The position numbers and the translations under genes are program-made. Under the pieces are notes generated by a model that was given only the letters and a program-made list of their open reading frames with translations, ran no database searches and was not told where the DNA came from. DNA of 64,000 nt from Membranipora membranacea (Eukaryota > Bryozoa > Gymnolaemata > Cheilostomatida > Membraniporidae), in the NCBI GenBank assembly GCA_914767715.1, contig OU612072.1, forward strand, positions 16,306,001 to 16,370,000, in the 5' to 3' direction. Each line of letters begins with the position of its first letter. The first letter of the stretch is position 1. Of this stretch, positions 23,749 through 35,870 are shown piece by piece.

Positions 23749-25655
23749 CTACAACGGATCATGATCGCCCTTCTTGTATTTGATCTGCATGACTCCGGGT
23801 TTGTGATAATGATAGAGTATTCTCTCTTCTATTTTATTGACAGCGGGTAAAGTCAGCACAACTGCTTCGTGTTTCACCATACTGTGTACATTTAAACCTG
23901 AAAACGGTAGAAAATAAACCCTTAGAAAAAAGCAAGCTGATCTGCGGGAGCAAGTAATCAAAATATGTTACTTATCTTTGCAGAACATTTTGATTTTATG
24001 TCTATTTATGGTTTCATTTACAGAAAATGGACAGGGCTTAACTTACCGAAGCTGTGCTTGGCTCCAAAAGGGCAAAGATGAGCACAAAAATAAAAGTGTT
24101 ATACTGTTAAAATAAAGATTACTTATGGGCGAAGCTAAGGAAAATGTTGCCTCTGTAATTTGGGGCACATACTGACAAGTTATTGCAGCGCACTGCACAA
24201 GCATTTATGTGTTTATTCACACTTAACATATAGCGATCCACAGATGGATGTTGCACATAGAAATTCATGATGTTTGTAGAATAGCTCAAGATTAATTTTC
24301 GAAGCTATCTTTATAGCTCACATGAAATCTATCATCACAACAGCGATTACTTTCCTTAGCCTGAAATAGTGTTATGTTATGACAAATCATCATGTGACCT
24401 GCAGGGAGCCTTCGCAACAAGCAAATAAAAAAAATCAGAAGAAGCACTTTTTATCTGGCTTCATCTCAGCAAATTATGAGCATCCAATATTGAAACTTTA
24501 AGACATGTAATGGGAGATATTGATCAATGAACTCCATCTCCCTGGAGAGTAAGCAAAAAGGTGATCGACCAATTAGCTCATAAGTCATTAGTGAAATTGA
24601 TGGAGAGAAGTATGTTGGTACTAATGATAGTCTTGAGGGGAGGGGGGATAATCACCTAAGACAGGCATAGCATTATATTCTGGGGCTTTCCTGAGAGAGT
24701 TGGCTATATTCTGAAGCATTTTATCAGCATCATCCACAAAGAGGACAGACAATCCCCAATCTCGTGATTTCACTAAATCTCTGGGTCTTCTGTGGGTATA
24801 TCCAGCGAGTCCACCACAAATAGAGAGTTCTACAACAAAGAATGTGCGTGAAGCACCTCCCTCGGAAAAAATAAAAATGCCCCCGTTATAAGGCATCCCA
24901 CAGCTATAAGGCACCCCTTTGAAAGGAGAACTGACCTCGATAAGATTCGAACTGGCAACATCATGTTTACAAGGCACTGAGCTATTCAGCCTTTTGTCCC
25001 TATTCAGCCTATTCAGCTTTTATGCCTATTCAACCTACTCAGCCTCTATTCATCCTGCTTGTAAGGCGAGGTTTTGATCCAAGTCAAATATAAAAATGGT
25101 TCAAATGATAGCCCCGCCTATATGCTCCTCTCTTATAGGCGCCTTCGCCTATAAGGCACGCCAGGTTGTAAAAATAACTGAGCGGCCCTCTTGGTCCCTC
25201 AGCGGCACCACCTAAAATATAATAGTGATACCCATGAAGACAAGTCGTGCTTTAAAATTAAAGAATGATTTCACGAAACTGCCTCTGATGATATTATATA
25301 GTGGAACTTGTTTGACAATTTGCAAGCAATAAATTATATTTATAAGTAGTAACTTGCGGTGTTAAATAATGGTTAGTTTACAACAACAATAACCAACATG
25401 TAACACCCTGGGATCACACGAACTTAATCGTCATTTGAATCAACCTTGTCTCTTCCTCTTCACATTAAACCTAGTATGTTTTGACAAGAGTCTTTGTTCA
25501 AAGAACTGCAAAGTTCAAACTAACAGTAATATATTACCTCTTTTCCACAGAGGAGATCTTATACTGCCATGACGAGCTCTGCCAGTTCCTTTTTGAGGCC
25601 AGGGTTCTCTTCCTCCTCCCGACATTTTTGCACGCGTCTCAACTCGAGTGTAGTT
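23749..25655 (-). pseudogene. MRPL4: Mitochondrial ribosomal protein uL4m (MRPL4), damaged copy 1
   Basis: Four exons match mitochondrial ribosomal L4, a protein of the large mitoribosomal subunit that lines the exit tunnel. Exon 25538-25655 encodes [19 protein letters not shown] then RARHGS. Exon remnant 25159-25211 encodes GGAAEGPRGPLSYFYNLA, then is cut by an unrelated SINE-bearing insert. Exon 24656-24829 encodes VVDSLDIPTEDPE, then loses frame by one base before LVKSRDWGLSVLFVDDAD. Last exon 23749-23897 encodes GLNVHSMVKHEAVVLTLP and ends at a stop. Donor GTGATT at 24655 is weak next to GTGAGT in copy 2. N-terminal exons were not found. The truncated exon and the frameshift make this copy non-functional, unless the frameshift is a sequencing error and the missing part is spliced around. 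Confidence 0.85.
24833..25158 (-). mobile_element. SINE-bearing insertion that truncates an MRPL4 exon
   Basis: Sequence after the 'YNLA' codons of MRPL4 copy 1 has no equivalent in copy 2, where the exon continues for 53 bp and ends in a GTGAGT donor. The insert contains a tRNA-like head on the minus strand (agctcagtgccttgtaaac with B box agttcgaatctt) and short inverted 'ataaggc.cc' / 'ggcgcctt' repeats at both sides. The minus-strand open frame 24833-24977 across it runs into the next MRPL4 exon out of frame. Confidence 0.6.
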
Positions 25656-26265
25656 CTACATCAGACACAAAAAGTCAAATTCATATTGCATGAATCCTGT
25701 TGTCAATGAGAGATAATCACTTAATTTGTTTATCATAAACTGGAACTGGAATGTGAACATACATGTCAGCAGTAAAATAGCTAGTCACCAATAATGATGT
25801 GGCATTAGGGAACATTAGAGTTCTTCTTCTTCCTTCTTAGCTAGCCCAACCAAACCATCGTGACTCAATTGATAGGAATATTATTCCGTTGTTTGATGAG
25901 ACACAGAAAATGATTATAGATTTAAATTGTTCATTTTCATGTACCAATCCAATCTTATCGCCTGTCGATACATTGATTGTTATAATAAACGTAACCAAAC
26001 CAAACCATAGGTTGATTCTGTCATGCTGCAGGTTGAAATCTTGCCCCTTGGTTTGTCACAGGTGAGCTTTTTCTTCCTTCCCATAGTTGGCAATACACCA
26101 GTTTCAGTTCTATATAAAAAACTTTAAAAATAGTACATTGTGTATCGTCTAGCTCAATCAGTGTAAGTATTCAAATCTGTCAAATCTACCATCTGGGAGA
26201 ATTCGAGAATTTGACTGCCTGATTAACTTGAGACAAGAGATTCATATATATATATATATATATAT
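25656..26265. other. Duplicated MRPL4 upstream flank
   Basis: Matches 33704-34310 closely over its whole length. By position it could contain the missing N-terminal MRPL4 exons, but no segment resembling the L4 N-terminus was found. Confidence 0.45.
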
Positions 26266-27644
26266 TAGTGATGGCAAATTGTCAGATTTTGGCGAGACGG
26301 GACGAGACCGAGACAACAAGAAAATTCGGGACGAGACCGGGACGAGACCGAGACATATAACGATGCAGATAAAACATTCTTCAGATATCACAATTTAAAA
26401 GAATGGTGGATATTCATTCACTATCACTAGTGCAATCAGCTTATAGTACATTTAATTCAAGTTGTAACTTATGATCTATAGCAATAAGGATCTATGTTGA
26501 AACCAAGTTTCATCAAATTCTGTCAAGTATTTATTGAATTATAGAAAGCCACACGCTCGTGCAGATTTCCAATAATTCTTGCAAATTAAATTTTGTATGA
26601 GTATCAGCCTGCCACACATGATTTTCATTGCCCAAATTTATACTCATGATTTATGGGTGTAATCCTACTGTAATCCTCCTCAGCCAATCTAAAACATAGG
26701 CCTATCTATAGTGATAACTAAATAAAATACATTACAAAATAAAGTACAGTTGTGAAATTCCCTTTACCAGTGGTTCCTACATATCTTAGCAGCGGGTGGA
26801 TTGTGTATACCCACAAATAAGTGTAGCAAAAGTAGAGAGCTGAGCCTAGCATACACGCGCCCCAGCATGCAATCACATGAATCCAACATGCATTCAGACA
26901 AGCACACTTTGCCTGCCATTGTACTCCATTGTTCAACAAACAAAAGGCCTTTTGTTACACAACTCTCATAGGTGCATTGGGGCATGTCTCCCTGACATCG
27001 GCCCCCAGGGCCTATCCAACATACTACAGCATAGGTGTACTTTATTTTGTAATGTAGTAAAACCAAGGAGAAGCTGTTTCTTCTTGTTTATTATACCAAC
27101 CAGTCAAGTGATCCAGCTTCTGGATATGCTTAGGCTCAACTATCTCCTCATATTTATACAATTTGATACCCCATTAGTCATTGTATCCCTTCTCCCTCTT
27201 GCCCCAGGTCCAAATCGATGAGAAAGCTCCACATCGATCATCCATTCCATCTTTTTAACAGAAGTTGTTTACATAGATATGGCCTTGACTTATCAATCAA
27301 AACAGACAGCCAATCAATCAAATCTGACAGCCAATCAGATTACATTTCCGTTAAATAATTGCAGCAAAAGCATGACTAATAACTATCATTCCATTATATC
27401 ATAGTCAGAATTACATGTGACATCATATAATAACCGTGGTGTAGTGGGTGAGAGCATGGACTGCTGATCACTAGGTCACTGGTACGAATCTAGGTGAAGG
27501 CAATGTTTTGACCAGCTACTACCATTTACAATGCCAGTGGTCTCGACCTGTAGTAAGAGTTGTCTGTCTCGACGAGACGAGATACTGTCCCGAGGAGACA
27601 AGTCTCGCGAGACCGAGAATTGTCCCGTCTCGTTGCCATCACTA
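26266..27644. mobile_element. Non-autonomous hAT-like element
   Basis: The ends are inverted repeats: tagtgatggcaa at 26266-26277 and its complement ttgccatcacta at 27633-27644. Subterminal repeats of 'gggacgagaccgagac' type lie at 26290-26360, with inverted counterparts at 27545-27632. The flanks are (TA)n on both sides, so an 8-bp duplication cannot be seen. The paralogous block reads uninterrupted through (TA)n at 34280-34306, which is an empty site. No transposase is present. tagtgatgg-type ends are characteristic of hAT elements; the class is inferred from this. Confidence 0.75.
27428..27512 (+). repeat. tRNA-like SINE head inside the hAT-like element
   Basis: A-box-like gtggtgtagtgggtgagagc and B-box-like ggtacgaatctagg lie at tRNA spacing. 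There is no clear acceptor stem. Confidence 0.5.
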
Positions 27645-27660
27645 ATATATATATATATAT

Positions 27661-29745
27661 CTTTAATTGACTCTATAGGAGGCCTTTTAAAAACAGAAGC
27701 AATTGGAGTTCCTGTATATTTTATATATATTATATAAACTTCAATGTTTTCGATGGCCTAGGAGGGCCAAATTTTTCAGGAACTCCTAAAAGAAAAGTCC
27801 AAAAAAGCTTTCAATAATATCAATAATTGGAGTTTTCAGTGTAAGTGTAAGTTTCAATATATATTTTAGCTGTCAATCTTTATTCTAACATAATATGCCT
27901 ACCCTACAATGCTAGATATTAATTGTGGGAAGTCATTTTTTTTTTGTGTGTGTGTATTGCTTACTATAAAAACTAGAATGAGTAAAACGGTATCAAAGGT
28001 ATAAAAAAAGTTGAAAGGCAATGGGACAGTCAGATAGCACGAAGCTAGAACAGAGAGTGCCCAACTAAAACTCTCGACGCCACACTCGCCTGCCGCAACG
28101 ACAGGGCGAAACACCCGCAACCTGCACACAATCAAACCCCCTCCCACAGGCGCGCCGTCAGGCCACCCAAGGAACCAGACTGAGTACATGTCTCCACTCC
28201 CATAAGATACCTGTTGTACAGGTTGACACCGTGGTACAACAGGGACCTCTCACCTCGCTTGTTTTTGGCCTTTTTAGTTCGTAAATTATCTATCTTTTGT
28301 TATAATCATGTTCTGATTTAAGAGAGTTGATAAACTCATTCGAAAATATTCTTAAAAATAGTTTAAAAAGAGCAGTATTGGAATAACATTTTCAAAGGCA
28401 TTATATTTAAAAGGGTTGAAAAATGATCTCTGGTTTTTTTCTTTAAAATCACTCTTACACAAGCCTTTTGGAGGACTATTACTCGTTTAAGGTAATTTTC
28501 AGCAGCATGGCCCCAGAACTCTATTCCATAGAGCAGGTGCGGGTAAAAAAATGAGTAATATAGTTCGATCATTGTTTTTTCGTCAAAATATGGCCTTACA
28601 ACACGCATCAATATTACAACCAAAGTTAATTTTTTGCACAATTCATTTATGTGCGACTTAAAAGTAATATTTGAATCAAGGATAATACCTAAAAATTTAG
28701 TTTCATTCTTCAGTTCAAGGGTGTTGGTATTCAGTTTGATAACATGATCATCAGCACTGATAGCTTTTCTTGGAGATTTATAAATTACCAGAGAAGTTTT
28801 GGAATAGTTCAGTCGGTTAAAATTGAGTTGGTCTCTAAAAAATCAATGATCTGGTTTCTAAGAATTTTTTCAACAATTTTAAAAATAGTGCTTAAGATTA
28901 ATATCGGTCGATAGTTATTAGTACTTTGTTTGTCCCCTTTCTTAAAAATGGGTCCCACTCCTGCACTTTTTAAGCAGTCTGGGAACACAGAATGTTCAAT
29001 GACCAAATTCACAAGATATGCCAATATTGGAAGGATAATCAGCTTGTTTTATTTGATCGCTCGTGAAGAGATTTTGTCCGGACCAGTGGCTTTTTTAGCT
29101 TGGAGATTATCCACAACGGGCAGGATATCAGTGCTATCAAAAACATAAAAACTGAATTTGGGTTTAGAATCCCATTCAATTTGAGGGGCAAAATAGTCTG
29201 CAAAGTTAGCGTCTGTGGGAGGCAATTCGTCGGCAAGATTCGAACCTACACTTGTGAAGAATGTATTGAAACTTTCAGCAACCTCTTGAGAGTTTTTACT
29301 GAGTGATTGGTCATTAGTTTTGAGGGTAATTGTGCTGTCTTTGCTTTTATCCGAACCCTTGATCATCATTGTTATGAATTTCCAGCGTTTGAACTGGTCA
29401 GCTTTGCAGTTGTCATATTCGTTTTTCAAGTAGGAAATCTTGGCAGTATGAATTTATTGGGAAACCAAAATTTCTGAAGGAGCGATAAGTTTCCTGCAGC
29501 TTTATATCAAAGGGTGCTAGCCGAGATCTGTCATCAAAATCTTTTCGCTTTTTCACTAATTCCCTCAAACTTACTGACATCCATGGTTGTTTAAAAGATT
29601 TTTTCTTTTCTTATGGAAGATAAATACTTGTTCCCCATAAATGACTCATCATAACTTTCCTTACACATTATTCTTGTTTTGGAAATTTTAATCAAAGAAA
29701 GGAAGGGCTCGGTATTCATTTAACTTGGGATCCTGCCAACAAATT
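27661..29745 (-). mobile_element. Jockey/CR1-type LINE remnant 1 (broken RT ORF, 3' region kept)
   Basis: Minus-strand frames at 29429-28825 carry the pre-RT and early RT blocks (KATGPDKISSRAIK, PIFKKGDKQSTNNYRPI, STIFKIVEKILRNQ). Frames at 28641-28363 carry the post-catalytic part (IELYYSFFYPHLLYGIEFWG). The middle, including the FADD-type catalytic block, is deleted at about 28815. The GC-richer 3' part at 28000-28200 is shared with the LINE at 45.9 kb. There are frameshifts and no endonuclease domain. It is inactive and 5'-truncated. Confidence 0.85.
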
Positions 29746-29799
29746 TTTGTCCAAATTTTTGGGAGTTATAATGAGTTTATTTATATACCTGTTATAATA

Positions 29800-30055
29800 T
29801 GTAAGCTGACAATGGGTACTTCTAAGCAGTGAAACACTACATCATTACGGTCCCGTCACTGGGTCCAAGCACTCCATAGCCAACCCTGACTAATGAGAAA
29901 CTGCATCGTATGAAGCGCTGGTACTCATTGGAATGCGTTACCAAACTCAGCTTTTCAGGTAACACCAGTGGACATGCACGGGAATTGAACCCCGGTCGCC
30001 AGATCGATGATCCAACCCACTAGGCTAACAGGAAAACCTGGTTGTTAACTTGTGC
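29800..30055 (-). repeat. tRNA-derived SINE (third family), copy 1
   Basis: On the minus strand the head shows 'gttagcctagtgggttggat' (A box) and 'ggggttcaattcccgtgc' (B box). The body 'agctgagtttggtaacgc...ccattgtcagctta' follows. The copy at 35620-35870 has a longer A-box region (ctagtggttagcgggttgg), so this one has lost ~8 bp there. Confidence 0.65.
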
Positions 30056-30354
30056 AACTGTATGCATTGTGAAATCGCCAACCACCTACAATAGTGTCAG
30101 CATGACACAGTTTAATATTCTCATACTATGACAAACTTTGTTGTAATCTGTCTTTTCTTCACACAGTGACGTCTGGTATCCTTTCATAGCATATATTTCT
30201 TACCAAACCAAAATATATAGGCTATAAATTTGAAAAATAATCAAAACAAATTGTGAAGCCAATTTAATACCACAGTTGGCGGCTGTCACAGACAGAAACT
30301 TGTGTAGCCATCATTTGTGTCATGACATTATATTAAACCAGCATTTTGTGGACA

Positions 30355-30530
30355 GTATTAGGTGGGTCATTTGGTGCGCCGTACCTTGCGCATGCAAATG
30401 TTGAAGATCCTTGGTTCGAAACCCACTGCAGTCCAGCGACAACTGGGGTTTGGTTGGTCCTAAGGTGTGCTCTGGCATAGCAGATTGGCGCCGAAATGTT
30501 TTGGGATGTGTGTATTAGGAAGTTTAATCT
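30355..30530 (+). repeat. tRNA-derived SINE, copy 1
   Basis: A-box-like gtgggtcatttggtgcgccg and B-box ccttggttcgaaaccca are followed by the body 'actgcagtccagcgacaact'. It matches 36175-36385. It lies at the end of the duplicated block; sequence after about 30580 is unique. Confidence 0.65.
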
Positions 30531-30580
30531 GAATCTAAATCTTTCATCTAAAAGAGTTGTCTTATCTTTTCTCAAATTAG

Positions 30581-32097
30581 CCAATCAGATTTGTGCTAGC
30601 CTCATCCGTCAATTCAGTTTGTGTAAGACTGGCGAACTGTCAACATCAGCCAGCACGGTATTTTAATGTCGCTCTAAAATATCCTGACTCAGTGTATCTG
30701 TATTTAACCATATTCTACAATTGTAATTGTATTCAATCAACCATCACAATGAATACTCTGAACAGTCTATAATGGACATCGACCACTGAACACTAAATCT
30801 AGACACCTCTCGATATGGTGGTGAGTTTAATTGTACTCATTTTTCTTATCGTTTTTGGCACTATAAATGTTTTAAAGTTTTGGAACTAAATTACGTATTA
30901 ACAATATTGCGTTTAACTCGCTGTGACAATTCAGCAGTAATGACAGTCGTTTTATCCATCGTACACCTATCTACAATATGTTGCCTGAGTAATATCGATC
31001 TAGAAATACCACACTACACTTCGATCCGATCACTTCATCTCCAAGTGTATATCATCAGTAATCATATCGATATGATTATTCAATCACTTATAATGCGGCA
31101 TCGAAGTCAGGCTCTGCTCGTCGATCACAATCAGTTACTGTCACTGCTTATTATTTTCGTTTTCAGTTGTATCAGGAATTTTAAGAGTGCCTATAGAGTA
31201 CAAACTCACCCCATTGCACGGTTTGACACTTATCCCACCAGTAATTGTAAGTCGTGATTATAAAATCTGGATGTATAATTTTTGTGACGACGATTAATTA
31301 ATCTGCAAAACATTGATCATTGCAATTCGACATTATAATTTCGTTTCATGTTTAACTTGATAAAGTTTATCTTCCTAATTCCTGGGATAATATTTTAAAT
31401 AGTTATCCTGTTTTTTAACATGGCAAGAGATTTTTATTTCACCATTGAAATCAAATCCATACTGTGTTTTAACCATGCATTTTTGTTTTGTCAACAGGGT
31501 ACAATATTTCATTCAATACAAGAACACCATCTCTTACGACGATCTATTGTTGCCAATAATCACCATTGTCCTATCCGAGCACAGTACCAATTACGGGAGC
31601 AAGCCATCAGTATTACAATGGAGCAAGCTATCGCTGAGATAGAAGACAAGCGCTCGAGACAAAAGGCACGACTCACATCATCGGCAAAACTCATCAAAAC
31701 CGCAAGTAGTAAACAGCAAGCCACACTGTATAATACTCTGAATGAAACCTATGCAGAAATTCTCAATCTACACTATCATTACTGTGAGCTCGTAGAAAGT
31801 GACGAAAAAAATTCACCTCACCGTACTGTAGGAGGTTTAGACCTAGCCGCATACCAACAATCTATCGACGACACGTACATGGAAGCCTGTAAATCTTATG
31901 CCACAAGTTTAGGGTTAGATATAGATAAAGCTCTTAAGAAAGCTGATTTTTATACAAATCAAATTAGCACCGAGAGTGATATGGATGCACTGTACAAAAT
32001 TGCCCATGTAATTTGGGAGCATTTGAGAAACATACCGACAAGAATTCGCACCGCAATGCCCTCGCATTTATCGTGTACATGCACCCTTAACCTATAG
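30581..32097 (+). pseudogene. Gag-like retroelement fragment (uncertain)
   Basis: An open frame at 31420-32097 (225 codons) includes MEQAIAEIEDKRSRQKARLT and HYHYCELVESDEK, a charged helical stretch like the N-terminus of BEL/Pao-type gag. A good acceptor (ttgtcaacag) sits at 31489-31498, so the coding part may start there. A second open frame at 30880-31257 is not recognised. The frame stops where the duplicated MRPL4 block begins (about 32090), so the 3' part has been cut off. No LTR, protease or RT is visible. It could equally be a truncated host gene. Confidence 0.35.
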
Positions 32098-32472
32098 CTA
32101 TCCACAAAGGGATGCTGCGCTTGGAAAGTCAAGATGTTTGTAGAAGAGCTCAGGATGAATTTTCTAAGCCATCATTACCATGAAGGTTATAATCGCAGCA
32201 GCCAATACTTTCATTAGCCTGAAATAGTGTTATGCATTGATATGAAATGCATTGATATGAAATGATTATATATCAGTGGTGTTATGCTATGACAAATCAT
32301 GTGACCTGCAGGAAGCCATCACAACAAGCACATAAACAAAATCAGGAGGAGCACTTGTCATCCGGCTTCGTCTCAGCAATTAATTATGGGCATCCAATAT
32401 TGAAACTTAATGACATGTAATGGGAGACATTGATGGATATAATGAGTAAGTAAGAATGTGATTGACCAATTA

Positions 32473-32600
32473 GCCCAGAAGTTATGAAGCCCAGAAGTAA
32501 TGATGCCCAGAAGTTATGAAGCCCGAAAGTTATGAAGCCCAGAAGTTATGAAGCCCAGAAGTTATGAAGCACAGAAATAATGAAGCCCAGAAGATATGAG
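32473..32600. repeat. 16-bp minisatellite
   Basis: Eight tandem units of gcccagaagttatgaa with a few substitutions. The paralogous position near 24560-24600 has no array, so it expanded after the block duplicated or was lost there. Confidence 0.85.
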
Positions 32601-32669
32601 TGAAAAATCACAATGAGAATTATGTTGGTACTACTGATAGTCTTGAGGGGAGGGGGGGGGAATACTCAC

Positions 32670-33084
32670 CTAACACAAACATAGCATTATATTCTGGTAC
32701 TTTTCTGAGAGAGTTGGCTATATTCTGAGGCATTTCATCAGCATCATCCACAAAGAGGACAGATAATCCCCAATCTCGTGATTTCACTAATATATCCAGC
32801 GAGTCCACCACAAAGAGGGAGTTCTATAACCAACAATGTATCCGTATTAACCATTATAACTTAATAATGATAAAGAAATTGTGACATAAGAGGGGTAGGA
32901 ACTGGTTAAATTGATAAGAATGATCTAACAAAAAAACAGACATGCATTTTACGTCCCTCTGCTATCTTCTGTGCGGTAAATATATTATATAAGCAATGTT
33001 CTTCATCATTTCTGCTAAGTTAGTCGGCAATTTAGCTCAGATACTGCAGTTTATATTATTATATCATTATTATATAACATAATA

Positions 33085-33123
<39 letters not shown>

Positions 33124-33703
33124 CGGTTGTGGCAGGTTACAACTCATAACACTCACTTGAGCAAACTTCATAGATAGAGTAGTGGTGAGACCGAGAACCC
33201 TAACTTCAAACGCCAGATTGTAAAAATAACTGAGCGGCCCTCTTGGTCCCTTAGCGGCACCACCTAAAATATAATAGTGATACCCATGAAGACAAGTCGT
33301 GCTTTAAAATTAAAGAATGATTTCACAAAAATGCCGCTGATGAAATTATATACTGGAACATGTTTGACAATTTGCATGAAATAAATTATATTTATAAGTA
33401 GTAACTTGCTGTGTTAAATCATGGTTAGTTTATTACAACAACAATAACCAACATGTAACACCCTAGGATCTTATCCGTCATTTGAATCAACCTTGTATCT
33501 TCCTCTTCACATTAATCCTAGTATGTTTTTGACAAGAGTCTTTGTTCAAAAAACTGCAAAGTTCAAACTAACAGAAATAAATTACCTCCTTTCCACAGAG
33601 GAGAACTTATACTGCCATGACGAGCTCTGCCAGATCCTTTTTGAGGCCAGGGCTTTCTTCCTCCTCCCGACATTTCTGCACGCGTCTTAACTCAAGTGTA
33701 GTT
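32670..33703 (-). pseudogene. MRPL4: Mitochondrial ribosomal protein uL4m (MRPL4), damaged copy 2
   Basis: Three exons: 33586-33703 ([20 protein letters not shown]), 33157-33263 (GGAAKGPRGPLSYFYNLAFE, then VRVLGL...MKFAQ, ending in a good GTGAGT donor) and 32670-32823 (NSLFVVDSLDILVKSRDWG, MPQNIANSLRKVPEYNAM). The second exon is complete here and fits the family, unlike copy 1. Lesions: an in-frame TGA at the fourth codon of the first listed exon (CGA in copy 1), a 20-bp deletion after DSLDI that removes the PTEDPED segment, and no final exon, because the block ends at about 32090. It is a pseudogene; with copy 1 it shows that neither copy can make full L4. Confidence 0.85.
33090..33121. repeat. 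(TA)n microsatellite
   Basis: A pure alternating tract between two MRPL4 copy 2 exons. Confidence 0.95.
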
Positions 33704-34310
33704 CTACATCAGACACAAAAAGTCAAATTCATATTACATGAATCCTGCTGTCAATGGGAGAAAATCACTTTATTTGTTTTTCATAAACTGGAACTGGAAT
33801 GTCAACATACATGTCAGCAGTGAAATAGCTAGTCACCAATTACGATGTCGCACTAGGGAACATAAGAGTTCTTCTACTTCCTTCTTAGCTAGCCCAACCA
33901 AACCATCATGACTCAATGGATAGGAATATTATTCCATTTGTATGATGAGACACAGAAAATGATTATAGATTTAAATTGTTCATTTTCATGTACCAATCCA
34001 ATCTTATCGCCTGTTGATACATTGATTGTTATAAACCAAACCATAGATTGATTCTGTCATGCTGCAGGTTGAAATCTTGCCCCTTAGTTTGTTACAGGTG
34101 AGCTTTTTCTTCCTTCCCATTGTTGGCTATACTCCAGCTTCAGTTCTATAAAAAAACTTTTAAAAATAGCACATTGTGTATCGTCTAGCCCAATCAGTGT
34201 AAGTATTCAAATCTGTCAAATCTACCATCTGGGAGAATTCGAGAATTTGACTGCCTGATTAACTTGAGACAAGAGATTCATATATATATACATATATATA
34301 TATATATTTA
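33704..34310. other. Duplicated MRPL4 upstream flank, second copy
   Basis: Counterpart of 25656-26265. It ends in an uninterrupted (TA)n tract that is the empty site for the hAT-like element. No exon was recognised. Confidence 0.45.
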
Positions 34311-34316
34311 TTTGAC

Positions 34317-35580
34317 TCTATAGGAGGCCTTTTAAAAACAGAAGCAATTGGAGTTCCAGTATAATTTATATACATTATACAAACTTCAATGTTTTTGATG
34401 GCCTAGGAGGGCCAAATTTTTGAGGAACTCCTAAAAGAAAAGTGATGAGAGATTTGGCACAGGGTAAAGCTCCATTAAAGGGTAGCTTTTTGACTAAAAT
34501 TTCATGATTAATAGTATCAAAAGCCTTTAAAAAATCTAAAAATATGCCAAATGTGCTGTTGCAGTGGTTAAAATTTTCATACAATTGTTCCATGAGCTTG
34601 TTTATAGCAATGGTGGTATTTCTGCCTCTTCTTAATCCAAACTGGCAGTCGGTTAAAATTGAGTGGGTCTATAAAAAATCAATGATCTGGTTACTAAGGA
34701 TTTTTTCAACAATTATAGGAATAGTGCTTAAGATTGATATCGGTCGATAGTTATTGGTACTTTGTTTGTCCCCTTTTTTAAAAATGGGTGTCACTCATGC
34801 AATTTTTAAGCAGTCTGGGAACCCAGAATTTTCAATGACCAAATTTAAAAGATATTCCAATATTGGGAGGATAATCAGCTTGTTTTCTTTGATCGCTCGT
34901 GACGAGATTTTGCCCGGACCAGTGGCTTTTTCAGTTTGGAGATTATCCGCAACGAGCAGGATATCAGTGCTATCAACAACATAAAAACTGAATTTGGGTT
35001 TAGAATCCCACTCAATTTGAGGGGCACAATAGTCAGCAAAGTTAGCGTCTGTGGGAGGCAATTTGTCGGCAAAATTCGAAACTACACTTGTGAAGAATGT
35101 ATTAAAACTTTCAGCAACCTCTTGAGAGTTTTTACTGAGTGATTGGTCATTAGTTTTGAGGGTAATTGTGCGGTCTTTGCTTTTATCCGAACCACTGATC
35201 ATCATTTTTATGAATGTCCAGCGTTTGAACTGGTCAGCTTTGCAGTTGTCATATTCGTTTTTGAAGTATGAATTCATTGGGAAACAAAATATCTGAAGGA
35301 TCGATAAGTTTCCTGCAGCTTAATATCATAGGGTGCTAGCCGCGATCTGTCATAAAAATCTTTTCGCTTTTTCACTAATTCCCTCAAATTTTCTAACATC
35401 CATGGTTGTTTGAAAGATTTTTCTTTTGTTATGGAAGATAAATACTTGTTCTCCATAAATGACTCATCATAACTTACCTTACACATTATTCTTGTTTTGG
35501 AAATTTTAATCAAAGAAAGGAAGGGCTCGGTATTCATTTAACTTGGGATCCTGCCAACAAATTTTTGTCCAGAAATTTGG
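34317..35580 (-). mobile_element. Jockey/CR1-type LINE remnant 2 (broken RT ORF, middle kept)
   Basis: The minus-strand frame at 35537-35274 (SFKQPWMLENLRELVKKRKD) is followed by 35277-34795 with the pre-RT region and then RT blocks (PIFKKGDKQSTNNYRPISIL) and 34593-34375 (FGIFLDFLKAFDTINHEILV). Stops interrupt it, for example at the CLKIA/VTPIF junction. The 3' half, including the YADD block, is missing beyond 34445. It sits in the duplicated block and is the counterpart of LINE remnant 1, with a different internal deletion. Confidence 0.85.
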
Positions 35581-35619
35581 GAGTTATAATGAGTTTATTT
35601 ATATACCTCTTATGGGTAA

Positions 35620-35870
35620 GCCGACAATGGGTACTTCGAAGCAGTGAAACACTATATCATTACCGTGTGTCACTGGGCCCAAGCACTCCATAGCCAACCC
35701 TGACTAGTGAGAAACTACATCACAAGAGGCACTGGTACTCATTGGAATGACCTACCAAAGTCAGCTTTTCAGGTAACACCAGAGGACATGCACGTGAATT
35801 GAACCCCGGTTGCCAGATCGATGATCCAACCCGCTAACCACTAGGCTAACATGAAAACCTGGTGTGTTAA
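35620..35870 (-). repeat. tRNA-derived SINE (third family), copy 2
   Basis: Head on the minus strand: gttagcctagtggttagcgg (A box) and ggggttcaattcacgtgc (B box). This copy keeps the full A-box region lost in the copy at 29800-30055. Confidence 0.7.

Noticed and set aside
24621-24977. 118-codon minus-strand open frame as a gene
   Set aside because: It joins a SINE-bearing insert to an MRPL4 exon out of the exon's 5' frame. Comparison with copy 2 shows that the true exon starts at the acceptor at 24829.
27899-28189. 96-codon and related 45878-46132 open frames as small genes
   Set aside because: Both lie in the shared 3' region of the jockey-like LINE and differ by frameshifts.
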